Assembly: GCF_016616885.1 (NCBI RefSeq)
Contig: NZ_CP067102.1
Location: 2,942,501 to 3,006,500, forward strand
Direction of reading: 5' to 3'
From: Bradyrhizobium diazoefficiens
Lineage (GTDB): Bacteria; Pseudomonadota; Alphaproteobacteria; Rhizobiales; Xanthobacteraceae
Length of the DNA: 64,000 nucleotides
Positions within the stretch are counted from its first letter, which is position 1. Every line of letters starts with the position of its first letter. This document shows positions 43,150 through 50,769 of this stretch, piece by piece. Under the pieces are notes generated by a model. The model was not told where the DNA came from. It saw nothing but the letters and a program-made list of their open reading frames with translations, and ran no database searches. Made by a program: the position numbers and the translations under genes.

Positions 43150-43312
43150 AATCTGACTGAGTCTCGCCTTCCAGACGCTCCGCCGCCATTCGATAGTTTT
43201 TGGCCAACTCTTCTAAAGCTTCTCGGCCGAGGAAAGGACGGCATTGCATTGCCTGCTCCGAGCACAGGCGCTCCATTTGGCGATAGTACTTGATCTGCTT
43301 ACGCGTAGTCAT
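43148..43312 (-). CDS. 54-residue helical protein, family not recognised
   Basis: A short leftward gene ending in the shared hairpin. From ATG 43312 the product reads MTTRKQIKYYRQMERLCSEQ, then a charged helix and an RMAAERLEGE end. GTG 43339 in frame would add nine residues. It has the same build as the convergent neighbour, suggesting the two are distant relatives. Nothing in it shows a function. Confidence 0.5.
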   Translation of the reverse strand: MTTRKQIKYYRQMERLCSEQAMQCRPFLGREALEELAKNYRMAAERLEGETQSD

Positions 43313-43407
43313 TGCAAGATAGATCCAAAATTGAGCCACCTATAGTGCATAATGCGGACTAGGGAACCCCACATCGACGTTAAGAACCGGAGGGCGGTCT
43401 TGAGCCC

Positions 43408-43692
43408 TTAACGGGTCCGACCGGCAATCAGGACCACATCGGTTGCACGGGTTAACTCCGAAACGTAGTGCCAATTGTCGCCCTGCCCCAGCGAGCCGAA
43501 CCAGTTCTGAGAGGGCTCGCGCTCATAAATGAATGCGATGGCCCCACCACGGTACGTCTGTGGCCGTCTCTACAGCTTGATAGCGTCGTTTTGCTGTCAC
43601 CAGAGAATTGGCGATACTGACATATTCCTGGTGAGCTTGGCACTCGCGAAGCGCTTTGCGTTCGCCGCAATCAGGGCGTTCATGCCTACCAT
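43408..43692 (-). pseudogene. broken second copy of the phage endolysin gene
   Basis: Reading leftward from ATG 43692, the DNA matches the start of the endolysin gene at 3325, including the leader GAGTCAACCC before the ATG. The protein match runs in three frames: MVGMNALIAANAKRFASAKL, then SLVTAKRRYQAVETATDVPW, then AIAFIYEREPSQNWFGSLGQ and GDNWHYVS, against RQRYQAVERQTGVPW and AIAVIHERESSQQWNASLAQ of the intact gene. Two frameshifts and loss of the last 60% make it non-functional. It ends at a TAA at 43408. Confidence 0.85.
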
Positions 43693-43731
43693 GGGTTGAC
43701 TCTATTGGGGAGTGAGGTGGTACGGTAAGAG

Positions 43732-44538
43732 ATGGAAAACTCAGCAGTGCGAGATTTCTGGGATGAGGCGGCCTGTGGGGAAACCGCTTACGCAGTAGGC
43801 CACACTCCACTCCAGCGGTTTGGCGCTCACTCCGCTGCACGCTTCAAACTTGAGCCATATATCGAGAGCTTCGCCGTCTTCGACGAAGGGAGAAATGTGC
43901 GCGTTCTTGAGATCGGCGTTGGTATGGGCGCCGACCATGAACGTTGGGCAAGGAGCGGGCCTCGCCGCCTCTGCGGTATCGATCTCACCGAACGTGCGAC
44001 CGAACTGACGCGTGAGCGCCTAGGTCTTTCGAACCTTCAGTCAGAGCTTCAGAGAGCCGACGCCGAAGCGTTGCCGTTCGCTGACCAATCTTTCGATCTT
44101 GTCTATAGTTGGGGCGTTCTTCATCACTCAGACGACACGGCCTTGGCGATCAAGGAGGTTGCCCGTGTGCTTCGGCCCGGTGGATATGCGCGAGTAATGA
44201 TCTATCATAAGCTATCCATTACAGGATTGCTGCTCTGGCTGCGGTATGGACGCCTTACGGCGCCGCTGAATTCGATATACGCGCAACATTTAGAAAGCCC
44301 GGGAACTAAAGCCTTCTCTCGCAAGGAGGCAGTATCGATGTTCAAAGCGGCCGGCCTCAACGTTTACGAAGTCTCAACCGAATTGTCCCCAGGCGATCTA
44401 CTAACAGGGGCCGCTGGACAGAGGCACAATGGGCCGCTTCTCCATACGCTCAAGCTACTCTGGCCACGCACATTGCTCCGTATGATCGGACGGAAGTTGG
44501 GCCTCTATCTCATGATAAAAGCCGTCCGACCGGGCTGA
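43732..44538 (+). CDS. SAM-dependent methyltransferase (class I, Methyltransf_11 type)
   Basis: A 268-residue enzyme. Seen: SAM motif I VRVLEIGVGMGADHERWAR, acidic CGIDLTERATELTRERL, motif around RADAEALPFADQSFDLVYSWGVLHHSDD and the post-motif VARVLRPGGYARVMIYHK. The C-terminal 80 residues, with hydrophobic and basic patches, probably bind the substrate, which is unknown. GC is lower than in the surrounding operons, suggesting transfer. It diverges from the broken endolysin copy, repeating the methyltransferase-endolysin pairing at 2.4-4 kb with a different methyltransferase family. Confidence 0.85.
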   Translation: MENSAVRDFWDEAACGETAYAVGHTPLQRFGAHSAARFKLEPYIESFAVFDEGRNVRVLEIGVGMGADHERWARSGPRRLCGIDLTERATELTRERLGLSNLQSELQRADAEALPFADQSFDLVYSWGVLHHSDDTALAIKEVARVLRPGGYARVMIYHKLSITGLLLWLRYGRLTAPLNSIYAQHLESPGTKAFSRKEAVSMFKAAGLNVYEVSTELSPGDLLTGAAGQRHNGPLLHTLKLLWPRTLLRMIGRKLGLYLMIKAVRPG

Positions 44539-44887
44539 ACCTTAAATAATGCGGATCAGCTTATCCGCGAAATGCGTTGGCTGAGTAAGCGCAAATGAAG
44601 TGGTCGTGCCGCTCTGCGCTGGCCCGCAAAGGTTCGGGTGCCAGTCGCTACGATCGACGGAACAACTTGTTGACCAATATCGGTTGCCGCAGTCGTGCCA
44701 TGCGCCCTCTCGGCAACTCTGCATGGTCCGAAGCACATTGACGCACCCTTCGGATGCGCGGTCCATGGCGTGACCGTGGCATTTTAGTGGCATTCGTCTC
44801 AACCCGTGTTCATGCTTTCCGGTTGAAAAGCCGGACAACACTGACTACGCAGGAACTCCAGTGCCTCGCAGTCTTAGGAGTCCCGGC
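44539..44887. other. intergenic interval of 349 bases
   Basis: Just after the methyltransferase stop, GCGGAT (44551-44556) pairs with ATCCGC (44563-44568) as a small hairpin; leftward it would be followed by an A/T-rich run. A Cys-rich 80-100 codon frame on the minus strand (44542-44841) has no ribosome site and no recognised family. I see no other gene. The promoter of the Crp/Fnr gene should lie at the right end. Confidence 0.5.
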
Positions 44888-45616
44888 GTGCCTCAGGACA
44901 AGACCGGCGACCCCCGGCAGCCGTCGGGTAACAAACTCTCGGTTCTGCGCAAGCATCCGATCTTCGCGGATCTGGAACCAGATGCGCTTGATCAGCTCTG
45001 CCGCTATGCCAAGCACACCACCGTCAAGCGTGGTGCGACGATCGCCGCCAAGGGCGACCCCGGCAACAATCTGTTCGCGGTGATCTCCGGAACAGTGAAA
45101 ATATCCTCCTCGTCGCCAGATGGCCGGAATGCTATTCTCAATCTGATCGGTCCCGGAGAAATCTTCGGCGAGATCGCCGTGCTTGACGGTGCACCGCGGT
45201 CGGCGGATGCGACCGCCAACACCAATTGCGAGCTCTACATCATCGATCGCCGCGACTTCCTTCCGTTCGTGAAGAGTCAGCCGGCGCTCGCGATGAAATT
45301 CATCGAACTGCTCTGCGCGCGGCTGCGCTGGACCAGCCAGCAGGTCGAGCAAGTGATCCTGCAGAATCTGCCGGGCCGGCTGGCGAGCGCGCTGCTCGGC
45401 CTCACCGAAGAGCGCAAGTTCGACTCCGGCAGTGGCACCCTCGCGATCACCCAGCAGGAGATCAGCGAGATGGTGGGGATGACGCGCGAGAGCATCAACA
45501 AGCAATTGCGCGCGTGGTCTGGACGCAACTGGGTTCGCCTGGAGCACGGCGCCATCGTCGTGCTCGACACCGATGCGCTGCGCGAGCTTGCCGAAAGTGG
45601 TCTCGACGGCGAGTGA
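44888..45616 (+). CDS. Crp/Fnr-family transcription regulator
   Basis: A 242-residue protein with an N-terminal cyclic-nucleotide-binding-type barrel (LFAVISGTVKISSSSPDGRNAILNLIGPGEIFGEIAVLDGAPRSADATA) and a C-terminal helix-turn-helix (LAITQQEISEMVGMTRESINKQLRAW). It has no N-terminal Cys cluster, so it is not an Fe-S FNR-type sensor; the RSADATA segment is close to the cAMP-pocket RTATxxA of Crp-type proteins. GTG 44888 is chosen for the AGGAG eight bases upstream; GTG 44861 is possible. A link to the TTGA-N6-TCAA boxes nearby is possible but unproven. Confidence 0.85.
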   Translation: MPQDKTGDPRQPSGNKLSVLRKHPIFADLEPDALDQLCRYAKHTTVKRGATIAAKGDPGNNLFAVISGTVKISSSSPDGRNAILNLIGPGEIFGEIAVLDGAPRSADATANTNCELYIIDRRDFLPFVKSQPALAMKFIELLCARLRWTSQQVEQVILQNLPGRLASALLGLTEERKFDSGSGTLAITQQEISEMVGMTRESINKQLRAWSGRNWVRLEHGAIVVLDTDALRELAESGLDGE

Positions 45617-45628
45617 TTTTTTGCCGGT

Positions 45629-45790
45629 CTAGCCGTCGATGATGGCGACCGCGCGGGTCCATCCCGCCGACGCCCGTTCGATCTTCACCGGGAAGCATGA
45701 GATCGTGAACCCGGTCGAGGGCAATTGCTCGAGATTGCCGTCCGGCCTTGTGGCCTTCCCAGATCAGGCCGGCATCCTGCAGCTTTTCTG
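45629..45790 (-). pseudogene. decayed C-terminus of a cyclase-family (kynurenine formamidase-like) gene
   Basis: Reading leftward, EKLQDAGLIWEGHKAGR appears in one frame, and then in the next frame NLEQLPSTGFTISCFPVKIE and SAGWTRAVAII followed by TAG at 45629. These are the consecutive final blocks of metal-dependent cyclase/amidohydrolase-like proteins, with the piece between them missing and the frame changed. The rest of the gene is absent. It tells that a hydrolase once lay beside this TRAP/dehydrogenase group. Confidence 0.65.
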
Positions 45791-46307
45791 AAAATCAAAA
45801 TTTGGCGCCGATCGCTCCCTGAGTGCCCTTTGGCGGATCAATGCAACTCCAGCATCGATCAATGCCGCATTTGGCTTGGACTCAGAATGCCGCCCGCCCT
45901 AGGGACGACACTGGCGATATCGCGCCGATGCCGCGCGTTCAAAATGAATGAGGCGACCGTCTCGCCCGAACTCCAAGCCGCAACCAATAGCGGTCGAGCA
46001 CAAACCAGAGGGACGTCCATGGATACGATGAGCATCGTTACCGCGCATCCGGCATTGGCCGATGGCGCGGCCCGATCGCCGGGGAGCCGGCACCTGCCGC
46101 ACAGGTCCCCCGCACGAGCGGGCGCGACGAGCACCGCACTGTCCATGGCAGACATTACCAATCAGCCAAATCCCCTCGACTCCGCCAGGCAATCCTACGA
46201 AGGTGGTGCAGTTGCAGCGCTTGACTTCACACCTGAAGTGGAGCGACCCAAGGCGGCCAGCAATACGTGCCCAACGGCGACATAATCAACTCAGGAGGAA
46301 GCCCCAG
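45791..46307. other. intergenic interval of about 517 bases before the TRAP operon
   Basis: Open frames here (for example 45725-46285, plus strand) lack ribosome sites and protein-like composition. I see no recognised gene or RNA. The TRAP promoter is presumably in the right half. An AGGAGG ribosome site at 46293-46298 belongs to the next gene. Confidence 0.5.
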
Positions 46308-47279
46308 ATGAAGACACTAATCGGTATCATCGCAGCCGCTGCACTGACAGTCTCGGCGCCGCTCGCAACCGCACGCGATTTCCGCTCGGCCGACGTCCAT
46401 CCGGCCGACTATCCGACCGTCGAAGCCGTCAAGTTCATGGGCAAGCAGCTCGCGACGGCGAGCGGCGGCAAGCTTGGCGTGAAGGTGTTTCCCAACGGAG
46501 CCCTGGGCTCGGAGAAGGACACCATCGAGCAGCTCAAGATCGGCGCGCTCGACATGATGCGGATCAACGCCTCGCCATTGAACAACTTCGTGCCGGAAAC
46601 CGTCGCGTTGTGCCTGCCCTTCGTCTTCCGCGACACCCAGCACATGCGAACCGTTCTCGACGGGCCGATCGGCGATGAGATCCTGGCGGCCATGGAGCCT
46701 GCGGGGCTGATCGGCCTTGCTTACTATGACAGCGGCGCCCGTTCGATTTACACCGTCAAGGCACCGATCAAGTCGCTCGCGGACGTCAAGGGTCTGAAGA
46801 TCCGCGTCCAGCAGTCCGACCTCTGGGTCGGCATGATCCAGAGCCTCGGCGCCAACCCCACGCCGATGCCGTATGGCGAGGTCTACACCGCCCTCAAGAC
46901 CGGTCTGGTCGATGCCGCGGAGAACAATTGGCCCTCCTACGAATCCTCGCGCCACTTCGAGGCCGCCAAGTTCTACAACGTCACCGAGCACTCGCTGGCG
47001 CCGGAAGTGCTCGTGATGTCCAAGAAGGTCTGGGACACGCTCAGCAAGGAGGATCAGGCGATGATCCGCAAGGCGGCCAAGGAATCGGTGCCCGTCATGC
47101 GCAAGCTCTGGGACGAGCGTGAGGAGGCATCCCGCAAGACCGTCGAGGCAGCCGGCGTCCAGGTCGTCACGATCGCGAACAAGCAGGAATTCGTCGATGC
47201 GATGAAGCCGGTCTATGCCAAGTTCGCCGGCGATGACAAGCTGCAGAGCCTCGTCAAGCGCATCCAGGCGACGAAGTAA
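46308..47279 (+). CDS. TRAP transporter substrate-binding protein (DctP family)
   Basis: A 323-residue periplasmic protein with a signal peptide (MKTLIGIIAAAALTVSAPLA, cleavage after TARA-like site). Seen: KLGVKVFPNGALGSEKDTIEQLKIGALDMMRI, VKGLKIRVQQSDLWVGMIQSLGANPTPMPYGEVYTALKTGLVDAAENN. The Arg in KIRVQQS is the family's carboxylate-binding residue, so an organic acid ligand is likely. The start has AGGAGG upstream. A long hairpin follows and may raise its share of operon mRNA. Confidence 0.9.
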   Translation: MKTLIGIIAAAALTVSAPLATARDFRSADVHPADYPTVEAVKFMGKQLATASGGKLGVKVFPNGALGSEKDTIEQLKIGALDMMRINASPLNNFVPETVALCLPFVFRDTQHMRTVLDGPIGDEILAAMEPAGLIGLAYYDSGARSIYTVKAPIKSLADVKGLKIRVQQSDLWVGMIQSLGANPTPMPYGEVYTALKTGLVDAAENNWPSYESSRHFEAAKFYNVTEHSLAPEVLVMSKKVWDTLSKEDQAMIRKAAKESVPVMRKLWDEREEASRKTVEAAGVQVVTIANKQEFVDAMKPVYAKFAGDDKLQSLVKRIQATK

Positions 47280-47293
47280 GACCATAGCGCATC

Positions 47294-47327
47294 GGGTCCG
47301 GCGTCGCCGCGAGGCGGCACCGGGCCC
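47294..47327 (+). other. intercistronic hairpin between TRAP dctP- and dctQ-type genes
   Basis: A 15-step stem with one mismatch and two G-T pairs, closed by a GCGA loop. No T-run follows and a ribosome site comes right after, so mRNA protection or partial termination is more likely than full termination. Confidence 0.55.
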
Positions 47328-47341
47328 TCTGCAAGGAGACG

Positions 47342-47893
47342 ATGATGACAGACCCGCACGTCGCAGACCACGAGCAGGAGGTAGCAGGACGCCCGTCCAC
47401 CGGCTTGCTGTCGCGGATCAATGCCGTCGTCGCGCGGCTCGGCATGTATCTGTCGGTGACCGGCCTGCTCGTCATCGTCACCATCGTGTTCTACCAAGTG
47501 TTCGGGCGTTACATCCTCAACTCCAGCCCGACCTGGACCGAGAACCTCGCCCTGGTCCTGATCCTGTACGTCACCCTGATCGGCGCCGCCGTCGGGGTGC
47601 GCGATGCCGGACACATCGGCATGGACAGTTTGCTGGTGATGCTTCCGGATCGTGCACGTGAGAAGATCGAGCTCGTGATCCACGTCCTGGTGGCGATCTT
47701 CGGCGTTGCGATGGTCTACAACGGCTGGATTCTCGGTGCGTCGGTCGGGACCGTGAAGATCCCCAATCTCGGTCTCCCAGAGGTTGTCCGCTACGTGCCG
47801 CTGATCGCTTCCGGCGTCCTGATTGTCTCCTTTTCAATCGAGCACATCATTGCTCTCCTGCGTGGCGAAGAGGTCGTCCCCTCATGGAACTGA
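47342..47893 (+). CDS. TRAP transporter small permease (DctQ family)
   Basis: A 183-residue inner-membrane protein with four hydrophobic helices (about residues 33-55, 67-88, 105-128, 145-165). The family hallmark NSSPTWTENLALVLILYVTLIGAAVGVRDAGHIGMD is present. Start ATG 47342 or 47345 after AAGGAGA. It pairs with DctM, whose gene overlaps its end by 10 bases, to form the sodium-driven carrier. Confidence 0.9.
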   Translation: MMTDPHVADHEQEVAGRPSTGLLSRINAVVARLGMYLSVTGLLVIVTIVFYQVFGRYILNSSPTWTENLALVLILYVTLIGAAVGVRDAGHIGMDSLLVMLPDRAREKIELVIHVLVAIFGVAMVYNGWILGASVGTVKIPNLGLPEVVRYVPLIASGVLIVSFSIEHIIALLRGEEVVPSWN

Positions 47894-49176
47894 TTATTCT
47901 CGGCGCCACCTTCTTCGGCTTCCTGGTCCTCGGCGTACCTGTCGCTTTCGCGATCGGGCTATCGGCGATTTGCACTATCCTTTACGAAGGCCTGCCGGTC
48001 GCCGTCATCTTCCAGCAGATGATGTCGGGAATGAACATCTTCTCCTTCCTGGCCATTCCGTTCTTCGTCTTCAGCGGTGAGCTGATGCTCCATGGCGGCG
48101 TTGCCGACAAGATCGTGCAGCTCGCCAAGAATCTCGTCGGCCACATCCGCGGCGGCCTCGGCATGTCGAACGTGGTCGCCTGCACGCTGTTCGGCGGCGT
48201 CTCCGGCTCGCCCGTGGCCGACGTGTCGGCGATGGGCGCGGTGATGATCCCGATGATGAAAAAGGAGGGGTTCGACACCGACTACGCCGTCAACGTCACC
48301 ACTCACGCTTCGCTGGTCGGAGCGCTGATGCCGACCAGCCACAACATGATCATCTATGCGCTCGCCGCCGGCGGCAAGGTCTCGATCGGCGCGCTAATCG
48401 CGGCTGGCCTCCTGCCGGCGCTGGTGCTGATGGTGTGCATGCTGGTCGCCGCCTACGCCGTCGCCGTGAAGCGCGGCTATCCGGCCGGCAAGTTCCCGGG
48501 CTGGGCCGAGGTGTTCCGCTCGTTCGCGGCCGCGCTGCCGGGCCTGCTGATCGTCGGCATCATCCTGTCGGGTATCCTGTCCGGTGTCTTCACGGCCACT
48601 GAATCCGCGGCCGTCGCGGTCACCTACACGATCGTGCTGACGTTCTTCATCTACCGCACCATGACCTTGCCGAACTTCCTGCGCGCCGCATCAAAGGCGG
48701 TGAAGACGACGGGCGTCGTGCTGCTGCTGATCGGCGTCTCCACCATGTTCCAATACCTGATGGGCCTCTATGAAGTCGCCGACTTCGCCGGCGACCTGAT
48801 GAGCAAGGTGTCCTCGCAGCCCTGGATGATCTTCCTGCTGATCAATGTGATCCTGTTCGTGCTCGGCACGTTCATGGACATGGCGGCGACCATCCTGATC
48901 TGCACCCCGATCTTCCTGCCGATCGCGATGAAGGCGGGCATGGATCCCGTGCAGTTCGGCATGCTGATGCTGATCAACTGCGCGCTCGGGCTGAACACCC
49001 CGCCGGTCGGAACCACGCAGTTCGTCGGCTGCGCCATCGGCGGCATCTCGGTGGGCGCGGTGATGCGCACCATCCTGCCGTTCTACGCCGCCCTGATCGC
49101 AGCGCTGATGTTCGTGACCTACGTTCCCGCCTTCTCGCTGTGGCTGCCCCGCCTGCTGATGGGATACAAGGGATAG
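47884..49176 (+). CDS. TRAP transporter large permease (DctM family)
   Basis: A 430-residue, 11-12 helix carrier. Seen: FLAIPFFVFSGELMLHGGVADKIV, the conserved GLGMSNVVACTLFGGVSGSPVADVSAMGAVMIPMM, and C-terminal NCALGLNTPPVGTTQFVGCAIGG. It moves the acid captured by the DctP-type protein. The start ATG 47884 overlaps the DctQ gene. A 10-bp hairpin lies after the stop, before the SDR gene. Confidence 0.95.
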   Translation: MELIILGATFFGFLVLGVPVAFAIGLSAICTILYEGLPVAVIFQQMMSGMNIFSFLAIPFFVFSGELMLHGGVADKIVQLAKNLVGHIRGGLGMSNVVACTLFGGVSGSPVADVSAMGAVMIPMMKKEGFDTDYAVNVTTHASLVGALMPTSHNMIIYALAAGGKVSIGALIAAGLLPALVLMVCMLVAAYAVAVKRGYPAGKFPGWAEVFRSFAAALPGLLIVGIILSGILSGVFTATESAAVAVTYTIVLTFFIYRTMTLPNFLRAASKAVKTTGVVLLLIGVSTMFQYLMGLYEVADFAGDLMSKVSSQPWMIFLLINVILFVLGTFMDMAATILICTPIFLPIAMKAGMDPVQFGMLMLINCALGLNTPPVGTTQFVGCAIGGISVGAVMRTILPFYAALIAALMFVTYVPAFSLWLPRLLMGYKG

Positions 49177-49185
49177 CTGTCGTGC

Positions 49186-49209
49186 GTTCGCCGGCATTGG
49201 CCGGCGAAC
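49186..49209 (+). terminator. hairpin after the TRAP permease gene
   Basis: Perfect 10-bp stem, GTTCGCCGGC (49186-49195) and GCCGGCGAAC (49200-49209), four-base loop. There is no T-run, so it may be a weak terminator or stabiliser before the SDR gene. Confidence 0.5.
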
Positions 49210-49254
49210 CGCGCCTGCGATAGTTTGCGTCACAGCAACAGGGAGAATCTGTCC

Positions 49255-50061
49255 GTGACTGACTATCGCAAGCTCTTCGATCTCACCGGCAAGACGGCCG
49301 TGGTGCTCGGCGCCGCCTCGGGCATCGGCAAATCGTCGGCCGAGGCGTTGGCCGGGCTCGGAGCCCGCGTCGTGTGCGCCGATCGCGCGCTTGACGCGGC
49401 AGAGGCAACGGCGGCGGGCATCCGAGACAATGGCGGCTGGGCCGAGGCGGCCGCGTGCGACGCCGCGAGCGCTGCCGACGTCAACGCGCTCGCCAAAGCC
49501 GTGATGCAGAAGTTTTCGCGGCTCGATATCGCGGTGACCACGCCAGGGCTCAACATCCGCAAGACCATCCTCGACTACACCGAGGAGGATCTTGACCGCG
49601 TCCTGAACCTCAACGTCAAGGGCACGGTCTGGTTCTTCCAGGCCTTTGGCCGCATCATGGTCGAGCAGAAGTGCGGCAGCATCATTGCCTGCTCCTCGGT
49701 GCGTGCGGTGACCATCGAGCCGGGCCTCGGCGTTTACGGCTCGACCAAGGCGGCGATCGGCCTGCTGGTGAAGGGTTTTGCCTCCGAGGTCGGTCATGCC
49801 GGGGTGCGCGTCAACGCGATCGCGCCGAGCATCGTGGAGACCGCGCTGACCAGCCCGTTCAAGCAGCGGCCCGACATCTACAATCTCTACGCCGGCCATA
49901 CCGTGTTCAACCGCTGGAGCAGCGCCGACGAGGTCGCGACGGCGGTGGCCTATCTCGCCTCGGATGCTGCGAGCTACGTCAGCGGCAGCACGCTGTTCGT
50001 CGATGGCGGCTGGACCGGGGTCGACGGTCCGCCGACCGGTCTCACCCAGCTGCACAAGTAA
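49255..50061 (+). CDS. short-chain dehydrogenase/reductase (SDR)
   Basis: A 268-residue classical SDR. Seen: cofactor site VVLGAASGIGKSSAEALAGLG, Asp in CADRALD, catalytic Ser and YxxxK in IIACSSVRAVTIEPGLGVYGSTKAAIG, and C-terminal YVSGSTLFVDGGWTG. NAD preference is suggested by the Asp after strand 2. GTG 49255 follows GGGAG and gives the usual length. Same strand and 78 bases from the TRAP permease, so it probably oxidises the imported hydroxy acid. Confidence 0.85.
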   Translation: MTDYRKLFDLTGKTAVVLGAASGIGKSSAEALAGLGARVVCADRALDAAEATAAGIRDNGGWAEAAACDAASAADVNALAKAVMQKFSRLDIAVTTPGLNIRKTILDYTEEDLDRVLNLNVKGTVWFFQAFGRIMVEQKCGSIIACSSVRAVTIEPGLGVYGSTKAAIGLLVKGFASEVGHAGVRVNAIAPSIVETALTSPFKQRPDIYNLYAGHTVFNRWSSADEVATAVAYLASDAASYVSGSTLFVDGGWTGVDGPPTGLTQLHK

Positions 50062-50070
50062 GGTTCGCAT

Positions 50071-50769
50071 CTAGCCGGCAAAGCCCATGCGCAGGCGCAG
50101 GTCCCTGTGATCTGCGCCAGCCAGCAGTGCGATCAGCGCGGCGGCTTCGTTCGGATGCGCCGCCTGCGTGGCGATGCCGGCGGTGTACATCGTCACCAGC
50201 TCGCAGCCCGGCGGCAGCGACCCTGATAGCGCGATGCCGTCGGTTGCGATGATCTCGGTCGCCTGCGTGCATCCGATCGGCCGCGTCGCGGTGGACGCCG
50301 CCAGCTCGCGCATCGCCGTTGCGCCGTTGGGAAATATCTTCAGGCGCGACGTGATCTCATAGGCGATGCCGAGCTGATCCAGCACCTTTGCGACGTGCTT
50401 GCCCGCGGTCGACGCCTTGGTGTCGGGAACGTAGATGGCGTCCGCGGACCGCAGCACCTCGCGCAGATCGGCTTCCGTCTTCACGGTCACCTGGGGATCG
50501 CGGCTGCGGACCGCCAGCGCAGTCTCGACCCGGCCGACATCGGCGATCGAGGAGGGGACGACAAGCTTCTCGGCGGCAAGCTTTGCAAGGAGGGCCTGCG
50601 TCAGGATCACGAGATCGGCTGGCGTGCTTGCGCGCAGCTTGTCCGCCATCACACCGACCGCGCCGAATTCGCCGTCGATGCCGAATCCGGTCTTCGCCTT
50701 GAAGGCCTCTCTGAGGCCGCGCACCAGGCCTTGCGCCGCGCCGCCGCTCAAAATGTTCACTGTGGTCAC
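50071..50769 (-). CDS. ModA-like solute-binding-fold protein without signal peptide
   Basis: A 232-residue protein with the type II periplasmic-binding fold (VNILSGGAAQGLVRGLREAF, DLVILTQALLAKLAAEKLV, TEIIATDGIALSGSLPPG). It resembles molybdate-binding ModA-type proteins, but starts directly with the first beta strand and has no signal, so it should stay in the cytoplasm. GTG 50769 overlaps the stop of the molybdenum hydroxylase large-subunit gene (GTGA). A link to molybdenum or cofactor supply for that enzyme is inferred from coupling. A ligand-sensing role is also possible. Confidence 0.7.
   Translation of the reverse strand: MTTVNILSGGAAQGLVRGLREAFKAKTGFGIDGEFGAVGVMADKLRASTPADLVILTQALLAKLAAEKLVVPSSIADVGRVETALAVRSRDPQVTVKTEADLREVLRSADAIYVPDTKASTAGKHVAKVLDQLGIAYEITSRLKIFPNGATAMRELAASTATRPIGCTQATEIIATDGIALSGSLPPGCELVTMYTAGIATQAAHPNEAAALIALLAGADHRDLRLRMGFAG

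Noticed and set aside
44542..44841. Cys-rich minus-strand frame of about 99 codons
   Set aside because: No ribosome site, no recognised family, and it covers a hairpin; not enough to call a gene.
45725..46285. 186-codon plus-strand frame before the TRAP genes
   Set aside because: Composition is not protein-like, there is no ribosome site, and it overlaps the decayed cyclase remnant.
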